Shown here: positions 27,096 to 40,262 of the stretch, piece after piece
Layout: each line of letters opens with the position of its first letter
Position numbering within the stretch: position 1 is the first letter of the stretch
NCBI GenBank assembly: GCA_034766995.1
Contig: CM068319.1
Span: 22,367,969-22,431,968, forward strand
Reading direction: 5' to 3'
DNA from: Acanthacorydalis orientalis
Lineage: Eukaryota; Arthropoda; Insecta; Megaloptera; Corydalidae
DNA length: 64,000 nt
Notes under the pieces: model-generated
What the model was told of the DNA's origin: nothing
The model's database searches: none
What the model saw: the letters and a program-made list of their open reading frames with translations, nothing else
Position numbers and translations under genes: made by a program

Positions 27096-27099
27096 TATA
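27030..27099. repeat. (TA)n microsatellite
   Basis: About 34 units with one C interruption. The minus-strand frame across it (26974-27156) is an Ile-Tyr artefact. Confidence 0.95.
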
Positions 27100-27459
27100 A
27101 TTCATGTTCTTAGACTGAAAAAAATAATATAAAAACCAAAATTGCTTTATTACCAATTCTGTGTTAGGTAATGACCATCAGATAAATGAAATAAAATATA
27201 ATGAATAGTATATATTTCAACATTTCTTTCTATTACAAAAAATATGGCATTAGAAAAAAGCACTTATGTTAAATACTAAACTTTTTTTTCTTTGACGTTT
27301 TAAATATATTAAACATTTTTGTTTTAAATTTATATTCAGATTTATATTAAGTGAGTCCATTGATTATTTCTGATTTTATATATTATAAAATGTTGTGGGT
27401 TAATAGTGTAGTAGAGGTTGAATAAAAGAATAATGTTTTCGGATGATTTATTATTTTCA

Positions 27460-27493
<34 letters not shown>

Positions 27494-27639
27494 ATTTTTA
27501 TAAATGCTGTTAAAAAAAGTGTCTTCTCGAACGTCTTGTTTAAAAAAAATTCTAAATACTGTAACTGTCAGTTCGGACACATTCGCATTAATATATTCAG
27601 TATATTTTATACTTGGTCTATTGGGCATTGAGGTATATT

Positions 27640-27860
27640 AAAACTTCCCAAACGTTTTGTAAACTTCATTTCCGTTCTGTATGTACGCTCGTGTTTTCTT
27701 TCGCACGAGTGATACTGCTGCTTAAGAACCATTTATATTATTTCGTCGTCGTGGCACGTCGTGGTTAATACAAAGTCAAAGCTCGCAAAACTGTGTCTCG
27801 GCTGCTGTGAACATGCGTCACATCAACGGACACCATCTTTATGTTTCCGCTATTCAATGT
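27640..27860. other. CpG-richer island
   Basis: Far more CpG and GC than its surroundings, with the words GCTCGTG...CACGAG (a small 6-bp hairpin at 27687-27708), TCGTCGTCGTGG and GCACGTCGTGG. No frame longer than chance and no clear Inr+DPE pair. Could be a promoter, enhancer or unrecognised exon. Confidence 0.35.
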
Positions 27861-28853
27861 TATCTATTCTAAAGTTGTTCTTATAGAAATTCAGTTTACA
27901 CATAGTATGCGTATCCGTGGATCCATTACTTTTAAATAGTATTAGAGGTGTATTGAATGTAAATGAATAATTGAATAATGGTAATCTGTGATAATTGAAC
28001 GTTTCTTTTTAGAATAGCCCTTTTCATTGAAATTAGTTCTTAGCGGTTAGTTAGTTCTCAGTATTGGATTTGTTCTCTGTTTCTTCTCCTTCTTTCTGCT
28101 TTACTTCTATTTACATATTGATATTTATATAAAATAATGAATTATATTATAGAAAATAATATTGATTAATAGTGACGTATAAAATAATAATATATATCTT
28201 TTACCATATTTCTTTTACATTTTCATTCGTGAAATGTGAAAAAAAATCTATACATTATTTATATTTTTATAGATACTGAATGAAATAAAATAGTGAATGG
28301 CATTATAAATAGTTATATTTATCTATTATCTATCTTTTAATCTAATATTTGGAAAAAATATAAGTATGTTTAAAAAACATATTTATTATAATAATGTAAA
28401 ATTACACATACATGTTTTTTTGGAGTATGTATGAGATCGTTTCTTTTTTGATCGGTTTTGATTATCGCATCTTTATGTAAATTTTGTATTTCAACTCTAA
28501 ATTACTGATTTGTAGATAACGAAAGTATAAAACAGTCATAGAAGAAATGAATTTATACGTGCCCTCAAAGATTTGCACATAGCAATAAACAGCAAAGAAA
28601 AACATAAGATTAAATTCTGGCGTAAGAAATAATTAAAGTTGTTCTGTTTTTCTACTTTCATTCGTCAATATAAAGATTGAAATAATGTTATCAAATATAT
28701 TAAACTTTTATATATTTTAAATACATTTTTAAGTATATTTTATAATGTATGAATGTCATATAATAATTTCTTTCATAGCATTTATTAGTATACAAATTAT
28801 ACTTTATACTTCTCTTAATTTGGTGTATTATATACGTTTTATAATAATATTAA

Positions 28854-28908
<55 letters not shown>

Positions 28909-29765
28909 TACATGAATACGTATTCATATCATAAATATATAATTGATGCAAACCAAATATAATTATAAAGTCTGATACTGATTTGAATCTTGTAAATTTA
29001 TTCTCTAAGGATATGTTCAAACAAGGGTCATGCTATATTATTTACATTATACATTTTGAATATTGATTTCTCTCATAAATAAAAAATGATTCGGTCTATG
29101 TACATCCAAAGAACCGAAACTAATGTTCCATCAATTTTGGTTTAGATGATTTGCATTATTTTATAATTATGTCTGTTATATCATTTTATATATCTATATA
29201 TATATATATATATACAATTGAGTGTGTGTGTGTTTACATATGTACATATATTCTCAAAATTGACATTTTTATTTATATGTTCGTATTGAAATGTGATAGC
29301 ATGACGAAGGAAAAATAAAGTCATGAAGTAGTTTATATTGGCAGAATTTCGAAATTATATAAACGAAAGTAAAGACAAATCGATAGATTTTTTCTTTAAT
29401 TTTTGTAATTAAATTAAAACTTCTAACTGGGACAGAAATTAAGTTCGTAGTGTTGATAAGTTTTATAGTGATAAAGAGAAAGATGTCAATACTATATGTT
29501 TCATTGGGCCGATGATTGCTTTTTATAATTTAGAAATTTCAAATCTTAATAAAGATTTTATTCAACTAGAAACGAGTCTAATTGAAATAAATAAATTCTG
29601 TATGATTTAATAGTTACTATTACTATTTTGAGCTTGAATACAAGCGATCCTCAGTGACTCGTTTGAAAGTTGTGTAACAAAAATTGTCTAGTAACTCGAC
29701 ATTAAAAGTAATGTCTATTTTTTTGTATTTTTTCTTAAATATTTATAAAGTTATAGCTTAGTTTC

Positions 29766-29811
<46 letters not shown>

Positions 29812-29887
29812 TAGTGGTTTATAGTTCACAAATATTCCATAGTACTAGTGTAAGAGAGTACTCAAAAATTTTTATATAAGGCGTATA

Positions 29888-29970
29888 TCATGGCCAAAAT
29901 AGAAGATGTTGCTGTACACGCATTGTATTATATCCAGTAGGGGCCTGAGTTCGAGTTTCGTGTTACGACT
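29888..29970 (+). other. Possible tRNA-like promoter relic (weak)
   Basis: ATGGCCAAAATAG loosely resembles an RNA polymerase III A box and GAGTTCGAGTTTC, about 55 bases later, loosely resembles a B box. A decayed tRNA-derived SINE is possible, but no A-rich tail, target duplication or second copy was found. Confidence 0.12.
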
Positions 29971-30129
29971 TTGCATATAAAATGTTCACATTTATAGGCA
30001 TAAAAAGAAATAAACGTTACGTACAAATGTACGTGACGTATATGCATTGGCGTAACCGAGATAATTTTTTGGCAAATACTTAGTTTTTTTCAGAAAGTTA
30101 CATAGCAAAAATGCAGTTATGTAAATAAT

Positions 30130-30171
<42 letters not shown>

Positions 30172-30808
30172 CGTGTATTAATTTTGTATTAGAGTGTATT
30201 TTGTATTTATATGATAAAATTGAGTCCATAAGGATCAATGATGGCGACTTATATCGAAATAACTTGATATTCAACACCAAACCACTTGAGAAGTGTTGTG
30301 TTTAGAATGCCAAAACATGCTAATATTAATGGTATATTGAAGAGGTTTACATTCAATAGACGTTGTCAAATTCATAATATATAACAAAATTACGAAATAT
30401 TATAGACTTGCCTAAATAAATATGTCCCTTATTGAAGTTTATTGATATTTTATTTTTATTTCCGACTATTTAAGATAATTGCACTCGTATATAATTACAA
30501 TGTGTTTGACTTTCAATCGATTTTTCTGAAAAATTTTTTAATAAAAAAAAACAATTTTTTTGACTACTGAATTGGTTTAAATTTTGTAATGGTTGTGTGG
30601 GTATTATTCAAGAATAAATAAATTAAATAATGGTTTTAAAAAATGACATAAATTTCTAGAAATGCTCTGTATGAATAATTTAAATAAAATTTATAATAAT
30701 TCACCAGATAAAACCATTTCATGTAATTTTCTTAATAGAGAAACTGTACAGTTATTCAAATTTAATTTTACACAAAAGGGGTTACAATGAACCATTTTCT
30801 CTCACACA

Positions 30809-30810
<2 letters not shown>

Positions 30811-30859
<49 letters not shown>

Positions 30860-30869
30860 AGAGAGAGAC
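30811..30869. repeat. Compound (TA)n(TG)n(AG)n tract
   Basis: TA tract passing into GTGTGTG and then AGAGAGAG within 60 bp. Confidence 0.9.
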
Positions 30870-31240
30870 GTACTTAACGTGAAACATTCATACGGTTTCT
30901 ATCACAATAATAAATATTATTGATTATTTGTAGCGAAACTGAGCAGAGGTCAGCAACTTTGTCTATTATCGTATAGGAAAATGGATCTCATATATAAAAA
31001 CGTGACTAGAATTCAGAAGAGTACTGTAATGAGATGATAATTAAGTATTATCCAGATAAACTTATCTATCATAAACAAAAACTGCATTCTATAGAACCGA
31101 TCTATTTATTTTATGTTAAGTAATTTATGAATGAATCTTCTTTTTGAAATACTTCATGATATTTTAAATTGGCAATAAACAAACATAATTCATTACTTCT
31201 TATCTATAAACATACACATCCAGTTGTCTGTTTAATTATA

Positions 31241-31289
<49 letters not shown>

Positions 31290-31748
31290 GAAAATGTGAT
31301 TTGAAAATATGCCAATTATTGTATAATATTTAGATTTTGTGGTTTAAATATTGAAGGTATTTTTAAAATTCGAGATGAGTAAAGTACAATTCATCAAGTT
31401 AACATATTATAGGTTTTTAATAAGGAAACAAGTAAAAAAATTAAGAAATACAATTATTTCTAGATTTCTCTTTTAAATATATTAATTTTTAAGTAAATAA
31501 TATTATAACTATGTATTTGAAATATATTTTATAATATTAAAAGTTTACAATACACGATCAGAGAAAGAAAGGAGTAATAGATATATAAAGTTAAACTTTT
31601 TTCAATTTCGGGATTTGAAGCTTTGTAGTATTCTTCATGATTTTATTTCTTTTCTTATGCCATGTTAAAAAGTAGGAAATGTACTATTGTATATCTTTAT
31701 ATAAGAAAAAATAATTTTATTAAGTTACTGAGATTTTACATTTAAATA

Positions 31749-31930
31749 CAGTAAATTCCCGATTTAAGGTACTCGTCCATTTTTGAGATCTCATTGTATT
31801 GTGAAAATATCGTAACGTCCAATTCATTGTACACATTTTGGTAATTCGTTGTAATATAATGGATGTTGAACTTTTCGTTATATAAGTAAGTTATTTCTTT
31901 GTATAGTAAGTGAGGTTTAAAGCACAAATG
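31749..31930 (+). mobile_element. pogo/Tigger-like solo terminus (candidate)
   Basis: CAGTAAATTCCCGATTTAAG followed by GTACTCG has the look of a pogo/Tigger terminal repeat (CAG, then a string of short related words). No second end is obvious and no transposase frame is visible. The right boundary is a guess. Confidence 0.22.
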
Positions 31931-32046
31931 TGATTTAATTAAATATGATTTAGTTTTGATTCAGACAATCGTAATTATATCATAAAAAGTATATTTTAAA
32001 CGTACAGTTTGATTTCATCGTATACCGAATCAGTCTTAAAGTAGAG

Positions 32047-32082
32047 ATGTTAATATATTTTTTTTCAAAAATATATTAACAT
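32047..32082. repeat. Perfect 16-bp hairpin, 4-nt loop
   Basis: ATGTTAATATATTTTT (32047-32062) and its exact reverse complement (32067-32082) flank the loop TTTC. Confidence 0.9.
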
Positions 32083-32710
32083 TCTTGTAAAATTATATGA
32101 AGATAACTTAAAAACAAGTTAGGACATATGATGTACGCAATCACTACAAAAAACAGTTTTTTTCAGTTTTTGAATTAATTGCGAATAATGAATTAAAAAA
32201 GTATAATGCATGAGGTTCTTAGAAATGTTTGTTTATTTTCAAGTATAATTAGAGGCGTCAAAAAGATTTATTTCATTGGAAATAGTAATACTTTTTATGA
32301 TACAATTATTGATCGTTATTATTTTTAATCAATTTATAACAGACTTTTTTTATTCATGATACAAATTACTTTACATTGTTATATATACATAAATGTCAAA
32401 TAAGCAGTAGGTTTTGATGTCAAACGTTATTTAGAAACTACAAAAATGAGAATATATTATAATCTGATAGTCAATAATCCGAATATTGAAAAATGGTATA
32501 GAAGAAATTTTCTTTTCGTAAAAAAATGAAAAGGAATGAGATTCATTTCAGATGTAGTTCAATAGGTTCTGAAATGATTGATTATCTATTCAAACTTGAT
32601 TTAATAAACGTTCGATGTGCTTTGTAAAAAAAGTGACTGACAAAGATCATTCGCTTTCGTATATGATTTAAATCGATAGGTCGACGCGCGCATTACCTTC
32701 TTTTTGACGC

Positions 32711-32763
<53 letters not shown>

Positions 32764-33085
32764 CGTCATTACAAATATAAATACTTCTATTTATATGAAA
32801 ATAAAAGCTCGATAAACTTTTCATTTCGAACTTCTTTTCACTATTGAACTTTTTTTTATGGAAAAATGTCAATGACTTGTTATAATTGAAAGAAAGGAAG
32901 CAGAAGGTAGCAATTTTATGTGAAAGTACAGTATTATTAGTAATTGAAATGTATTTTAATTTGTACAAAATTACACGAATATCTACTTTTATTATATTCG
33001 ATTTAACTTTTTTATAGCGTTTTAGCTTGGACAAATTATACTTTTATTGTTAATTCGATGAAAATTGTATTTCTTTATAAGTACA

Positions 33086-33139
<54 letters not shown>

Positions 33140-34559
33140 CAAAGAATTATGTTGACAATAATGTTGATAATAAATGATACATTTTAAATAAAATTATTAA
33201 TAATATTTCTAAGTAATTATTTTATTCTATAGTCTTACACAATAATTGTAACAGATTTATGAATAGAGATGGTCGATGTTTACTAAAAATATGATGTACC
33301 TGAAATATCAGGAAATAATAAAAAAAATGGTTCGAATTATACATATTATTTACATTTTCTCTGTTTTATAACAATAATAACGTTAATATTCTTAAAGCAA
33401 GTAATTGCTTAATATTAAAAAACAATCATATTATGGATTAGTCTATTTTTTCTTCAACGTTACAATTAATTCTACCCAAATATTTTTAAGAGAATATTTT
33501 CACCATCTATTTTCTAGTATAATTTTTAAACATTGTATTTATTTTTAATGAAAGTAGCATAGACTAGTGCTCTCTATCACTACCATATTTGTTTTAAAGT
33601 ATGGTTTTTATGCTATATTGATATATTTCATGTTATTGGGTTAATTTTAATTAATTAAATTAGATTGACTCCTAATTTTTTTTTTAAATTTTGAAATGTA
33701 GTTATTTGGTCTGTTCATCAACTGTTAACGCAATAATAAAGTAGATTGAGGGAAATTTCAGAATTTTCATCGCGTTTGATTTTTTATCAGTTGTGAATGG
33801 AGATGATTTCATTGGTACATTTGTGCAAAGTAAACAAATGTTTTCTTTTTTTTTATTCAATCTGAAAAATATATAATATCTTTGGTTAATTTACTATTTT
33901 GTGAGTGAATCTATCTCCACAATACTAGTTTATTTTAACAATTGTTATTTTTTGTTAATATAATGCAAATGGATGTCGTTTTCACTTTGTTAATTATAAA
34001 AAATAGAATCGAAATTATAAAAGCGTATATATATATATATATATAGAAAAAACTAAAAAAAGTTATTTTTATTTATAGATTCGATGTTATCTTAAAAGTA
34101 AAAAATAAATAGTTTTTCGTATCTATAAGATCTTGATATGTTTTTTACAATAACATAAACTCAACATTTGTCTAACATGCCCATGTAACTAAGAAAAATG
34201 ATTTTTTCATATATCTCTCATTTTTGAGATCTAAAATATTGGTTAATCGATACGAAAATCATCCTAAAGTGTCATGAGATATTTAGAAACGTAATTCCAA
34301 AACGTCTCATAAAACACCAGATGATAGATAATACTAGATAACTATGTATTAAGAAATTTAAAAAAAAAGAATAAAATCTGTAATATATCACAAAAATTGT
34401 ACAAGGAGCGGCTCGAAAATTTCTTAATAAAATGGCAACATATTACTAATTTTTACCGAATAGCATATAGTTTATCTTTATATAATTTATTTTTTTATTT
34501 GATGTTTAAAAACTAGAAAGTGTTTATGGTATGACCGATTCTAACTTAATAGATTTGCA

Positions 34560-34831
34560 GATAGTACAGTACAGTATTCACTCGAGGATAAAGATTATAC
34601 TGGTTTGGACACTTAGATAGATGTGAAATGTAGAGCCGATCATGATGATAATAATGAGGGAAATAGGGGAAAGAAGGCGTAAAGAAAGTATAAAAGAGAA
34701 AGATTAATCAATATGAACAGAGTATAGTGGAGGTAGATGGAAGAAGTTAGTGTTAAATGGTGCAAGATCGAGAAAGTGGGAAGCGTTTGATGAAAGAGAT
34801 TTTGATTCAACTAGGGTTGTAGTGACATTTT
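34560..34831 (+). mobile_element. Degenerate non-LTR retrotransposon (LINE) 3' end
   Basis: Frame from 34592 reads RLYWFGHLDRCEM, the RLRWFGHVxRM motif found after the reverse transcriptase in many LINEs. About 130 bases later a different frame reads WKKLVLNGARSRKWEAF (from 34738), matching the usual C-terminal W-x-x-L-x-x-A-R-x-x-x-x-W pattern. A stop and a frameshift separate them. The segment ends in a CA/TA simple repeat (34832-34924), as RTE/Jockey-like 3' ends often do. 5'-truncated and inactive. Confidence 0.6.
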
Positions 34832-34924
34832 ACACACACACATACACACACACATATATATATATATATCCACTTATATATATGTATGTATGTATATAAT
34901 ATATATATATATATATATACATAT
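34832..34924. repeat. Compound CA/TA/TATG microsatellite
   Basis: Follows directly on the LINE fragment and may have grown from its 3' tail. Confidence 0.85.
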
Positions 34925-36646
34925 GTAGTTTGATATAAAATAGTTGTCAATTAGTATGAGCGATAAATCATTTTGTTACGCTACTGACAGTACCTAATAT
35001 GAACGCGTCCATACATTTATGTGAGTGTATGTGAAGAAAATATAGTACGAAAAAGATCAGGAATGCGCCTCGGAAGTACTGAAATGTTATTGTGCTATGT
35101 ATTCAATGTTGGAACTGTTCAATGTGAAAAATATAAGTCAAATGTTATACTCGTATATTTTAAATTACGTTCCTTTTCTTATTTTGTTCTTTGAGCTACG
35201 ACATTTCTCTTTATATTCGTACATATACACATGTGTATACAAACACGCATTCATTCATATTCACAAATATATAGGCAAATAATATATCTAGTAAGAAATT
35301 GATATAAGGAAGCACCCCTGTGATATATATTCAGATATAACTCGGATACATATTGTATATCTTCCATTTTTTAATCTGATCAGACAAGGGATTGTCTCGT
35401 GTAATGTATTGATATTTTAGAACATCAGATCGAATTTTTATTGAGTCACACTCTCTTATTTTCAATTATATTTTTATGATACTTTAAAAATCTATTTACA
35501 TATTGCAAGTAATTCATTATATTTAAAAATTATGTTCATTAAAGTTTCAACACATCTAGTTTATTTATAACAATTTTTCCATAAGTATATATATATATAT
35601 ATATATATATGGATGTATGGATGGATGGATATGTGTCTGTATGTGTACAAACGCTGAATTTCGTTGATGAAAAAATAATGAAAATACTAATTCGGTCATA
35701 AATTTTGGATGATGGTTTTCATGAAAATATTACTGATACCGAATTCGTAATATTTTATTTTATTATGGGGTAGTGAGATAAATTCAAAATATTCGTGTTT
35801 GTTATAAAAGATTTACTTCCAGCGGATTTTTTGACTATAATTAGACTTTTAGTATTGTTAAATTCGAATATATTAATTATAAGAAATGTTATAATTCGTT
35901 GTAAAAAAAATCAAATTAATTTATCGTTTTTTGCTTAAAATATTTTAAAGAAATTTATATATAGAATGAACACACTCCATGACGATTAAAATAGAGTGCT
36001 ATTAAATTTCAATCAGTAACAGAAATTATTGTTTTCTAAGTACGTCGAAAACGTTTGAGTTGGGTAAAAGAATCGCGTGATTAGAATGACATTGTATTTA
36101 TAATTTAGTGTTCTTTTTATGTTTCTAATAATATTATACAAGTAAAGCTAGAAAGGGGAACAGGTTGTAAATTGTACCGTTAAAACTTCACAGAAAATTG
36201 ATTGTCTGAAGTTTTCACTTGTAACATTTATCACTTGATCATTTGTTTTGGTTTACTGGAAATCTGAATGAAGTTAAATTTATAAATAAATGGGTTGGAA
36301 TATAAACTCGAAACTGAATCTTATTAATTGATAACGATCGAAAAAAATAAGGTAACATCTGTATTTTTAAATCGGAAAATTCAGTACAAAGCTAGGAAAT
36401 ATTTGGTCGCTTGTAAAGATAAGATGATGTAAAAAAAACATCTCATTCGAATTTTTAAGGCAGAATGGTATAGTTGAGTGACGATTGTGTGGAATAATTG
36501 ATTCTAAAGATGGTAAAATGTTGCAGGACTATGATTTAATATCCAGGTGAAAGGATTTTTCACCAGTTATATTTCGAAAAAAAATAGAAATATATATCAT
36601 TTGAATTAGAGTTTTCTAAAAAGATTTTTCTTTTATATATGTTGTA
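34925..36646. other. AT-rich non-coding interval
   Basis: No gene recognised. A TA tract followed by GGATGGATGG units sits at 35586-35630. The 61-codon frame at 35097-35282 shows no domain or splice support. Confidence 0.55.
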
Positions 36647-37208
36647 TTATATTGGTAGAAAAATAATTGCGGTTTATGATCTTTAAATTCATATACATTT
36701 TAATAATTTTGTCTTAAATGGTCTAGAATTGTTGAATGATTTTCGCCTAACTTTTTTGTGCAAGCTCTCGAATTGTTGTGCATGATTCTGATTCAACTAA
36801 TGCCTTCAGTTGGTCGTTATGAATTGAAGAAGAACGCCTGCAACATCTTCATCTTCGACTCTTGTTGCCAGCACGAAATTTTTGGAATCACTATTGCACC
36901 GTACTTTTTCTTAACAGTACATACACCAAAAGCTTCGTTTAGTTTACAAGCAGTTTTCACTGCTTTACCACCAGTTTTGAACTCGTACAAAAAACTGCTC
37001 TTATTTGCTTCTTTTCCATCTTTAATTCAGTAGTCCAATTTGAAACAAAATTAAGAATAAAATCAAAGTCGATGTTATTAAAATACAGACCGAAAAATGC
37101 ACTTTCAAGTGATATTTAAACGAACACGATGAAATAACACTTTCATTGAAAAAAATTAAGGTTAGAATTCAGAAAACAAAAACCGTAATTATTTTCCTGC
37201 CAACCGAA
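36647..37208 (-). mobile_element. Internally deleted mariner, copy 2
   Basis: A 562-bp element, the same length as copy 1, bounded by TTATATTGGTAG... on the left and ...CTGCCAACCGAA on the right, with TA duplicated outside both ends (36645-36646 and 37209-37210). It carries the same leader and N-terminal transposase segment on the minus strand and lacks the catalytic region. The 91-codon plus-strand frame at 36758-37033 is only the antisense of this element. Confidence 0.9.
36712..37030 (-). pseudogene. Mariner transposase N-terminal fragment (copy 2)
   Basis: Minus strand: pieces corresponding to the helix-turn-helix region (KLNEAF-like, QKFRAG-like, HNDQLKALVESE) are recognisable but scattered over frames. 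More decayed than copy 3. Confidence 0.8.
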
Positions 37209-38927
37209 TACGTTGTTATGCGTTTAACTGTACTTGTAATAACTACTTCGTTAATGAAATTACTTAAATTCTAACATTAGATTGGAACTCGAGACATTTC
37301 GTTTCATTGATGACGAATTTAATTATGTTATAAATTTATTATATGAACTAATTATAAACGCTGTATGTTTGTTTTTAACTGCAAAATATTTTCGGTCGTT
37401 CATAAATTAAAAGTTGGTACATAATAAGCTTAATTCGTTTTAGAGTTTTGTAAATTTCAAAGAGAATTAAATACAGAAATGTATAAGGGAATAAAATTAT
37501 TTATTTATTACTTTTGTTTGTTTGAATACCGGTTTATGTTTGTTTATTAATTAAATGAATTATAAAAAACTTTTAGTTCAATCGTTATTATATTTTTCAG
37601 TAATTTCATAAGTACATTTTTAGCATCAATTATTTTGAAATGGCAAAATGGCTGTTTTTTTTTATTTATAAAACTATGTTTTCGGTTTATTTCCTGTAAA
37701 TACTTTATAAGTTCAACGTTTATTATTTTTTAAAAAATTGGGATAATCGTTATTTAATGAGAGGAAAATGGCACAGGACATAAAAAAACACAAGTTATGA
37801 TAAATTGAGTAGTAGTGGCACATTTTAATATTTCAATCTGATTAATTTCTATATAATTTGTTTAAATTTATTAAGTTTGAAAAAAGGATAACTCTCTTCT
37901 GAGGGGGATTAAAGTTATGATACGGTTTTATAACACAAGTATGTATTCTCATTTGTATGACAATTTATTCTTGTTTGTATTTTCGGTGTATAATACCTTT
38001 TATTGTTCTCCTAGGATATTGTAATTTTTTTACTGTTGGTAATAAAAGTTTATAATATTTTATAAAAAGCTTAGCAAACGTGTTTACAAATATATGATGC
38101 AATTTGAAATTCTGTTTAATTAAATGTTGTTTCTATGCCGACTTATTTTCAGATCGAATGCTGTAATTTACAGTTTTATAGAAACTAGGTTCATTGATTT
38201 GTAGCGTTAATTATTGTTGTGCCAGTGCCACGTGCTTTATTGAAATATGTTTGTTGCGCGCAAGTCAAATTTAGTTCTTATCAATTCAGTGTTCTTATAA
38301 AATAGAATTCATTCATGTTGGCATCGATTATTCCGACCTACAAATTTTATGAAATTTTTTTCTTAAAATTTCAAAACTGTTACCGGCTGTTGCTATAATG
38401 AATGTGTTTTTTATCTCTTTTATTAAATGCATTTTAATTTTTTCATTTTATAATTACAGTGTTGTCTGTATTTTATTTTATTTAATCAATAAGTGCTGCG
38501 TATTATTTATCTTTGTTGTTAAAATGTTGTAGCATATAGTTTATTTTTAAAGTTTAAAAATATTTAAATGAAGTTATTAATTACAATGAAGTTTAAAAAT
38601 ATTCTCAATTTTGTATGAATTATTACATTAATACTTTATATATATATATATATATATGTATATTTATTATTTTCAAGATAATTTAAATATTTTAATAATT
38701 GCTTATGCTATTCACCCCTTTGGCGGATAGCATTTTAAAAAATCATTCAAAAAAAGTCATTTTAAAAAATATATAAAAGAAATTACTATTGATCTTCTAG
38801 ATTTTTATAATTTTGTATTAATATAATTAGTGGCCAGATATTTATTTTCTTTTTCAATTTTTTTTTCTGTTCTACTTTACCTGTTTTTTTTTTTAATTTT
38901 TTAATATTTCGAGAGTAAATACATCAA

Positions 38928-38965
38928 AACATCTATTTTTAGAAGTGTATCTAAAAATAGATGTT
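38928..38965. repeat. Perfect 16-bp hairpin, 6-nt loop
   Basis: AACATCTATTTTTAGA (38928-38943) and its exact reverse complement (38950-38965) surround the loop AGTGTA. Confidence 0.9.
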
Positions 38966-39651
38966 CGGTTTACCAGTTTGATAGGAATCTATTTAAATTT
39001 TCTATTTCACTCAATTGGATTTTCTTAAAATAGAATTTAGTTAGTGATAAATTAAATATCCCATCATATTACTACCAACTCTGTTGTTGCTATGTTCTAA
39101 TTAACTATTTTAATCATAAAGTTATGAATTTATCGATCTAAAGTTTTTATTTTAGATAACTTATTAATTATTATGTTTATTCAAAGATTTCGATGGAATA
39201 TATAATAAAATATTATCATCATTTATTTAAACTTGAAATACTGTTAAAATCTTAATGTTTTCTCTATGTAATGGAGGAAAAATAATGGTTTTGATTATTT
39301 GTTTTAGTATTAATTGAAATCTAGATAAATTGGAATGTATTTATTGTCGATTCAGCGATATTTGTGGAACGAATAATAGTACGAAATCTAACAAGACATC
39401 GCTGAACTTTCCAATTCATTTTAAAAAAAAATAATATATTTCTTTTATAATTCTTATGCAAATATAAATATATATATATAAAATATGCAAAATTTATTGC
39501 TTTATAAATTCTCCGAAGTATCGCTATTCATATATGTCTTTTAATTGCTGCGAGTCTTTTGTGCCTTTCTCTTTTGTTATAAAAGCATTTATTTTTCATT
39601 TATAATTCGAGTCCCTAATTTTCATAACAGATTTGAATTTAGTAGATTTTG

Positions 39652-39717
39652 GTCACGAATCATAATGATATTTGAATTCGTGACATTCTTAAAGGTTTCG
39701 TTCGACTCGAACGAAAC
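39652..39717. repeat. Two adjacent hairpins
   Basis: GTCACGAAT (39652-39660) pairs with ATTCGTGAC (39676-39684). Ten bases on, GTTTCGTTCGA (39695-39705) pairs perfectly with TCGAACGAAAC (39707-39717) across a single base, making a near-perfect palindrome. Both contain CpGs, unlike most of the window. Confidence 0.85.
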
Positions 39718-39978
39718 TCGACTTAAATTTATATGTATAGATATCCGAAAATATGTTTTACTATAATATTTCAAATAAAATCAATATAGTGTTGGCGTAT
39801 ATATTTTTATGACCGATATTTAAAGGTGTACATGTCAAATACAGTACTAAGTTCGATGTTGACTGCCAACTTTAGGTGCGGTGTTTACCAAGGGTGTGGT
39901 CAAATATACATCGACTTAACGCCGTTATTCAGGAACTCTAAATCAGTACAATAATAACCTACCATTATGCTTATTTTT

Positions 39979-40016
<38 letters not shown>

Positions 40017-40097
40017 ATAAATCGATATGTAGCTTAATTTTTATTTTTTCAAACTACGCATTATATAATTTGATATAAAAACTATATATTCGTTATG

Positions 40098-40156
<59 letters not shown>

Positions 40157-40196
40157 TTTTGAGTCGAGTTAAGGTACATATATCCATCTAAAGGGT

Positions 40197-40213
40197 GTAT
40201 GTATGTATGTATG

Positions 40214-40256
<43 letters not shown>

Positions 40257-40262
40257 ATGTGT
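40197..40262. repeat. Compound (TATG)n(TA)n(TG)n tract
   Basis: Three repeat types in succession, ending in a run of TG units. Confidence 0.9.

Larger units (their letters stand above)
23871..34559. other. AT-rich non-coding interval
   Basis: No gene recognised. TA tracts lie at 24179-24236, 27030-27099, 27462-27490, 28856-28905, 29188-29214 (then GT), 29767-29807, 30133-30177 (TA then TG), 30811-30869 (TA, TG, AG), 31244-31287, 32714-32761, 33089-33135 and 34026-34045. A 15-bp AT-rich unit is duplicated in tandem near 25903-25934. The CpG-richer island at 27640-27860 and the foldback at 32047-32082 are listed separately. Confidence 0.55.

Noticed and set aside
33329..33345. GGTTCGAATTA as a tRNA B box
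   Set aside because: Flanks do not fold into tRNA arms and no A box is present.
36758..37033. 91-codon plus-strand frame as a gene
   Set aside because: It lies wholly inside mariner copy 2, antisense to its transposase remnant.
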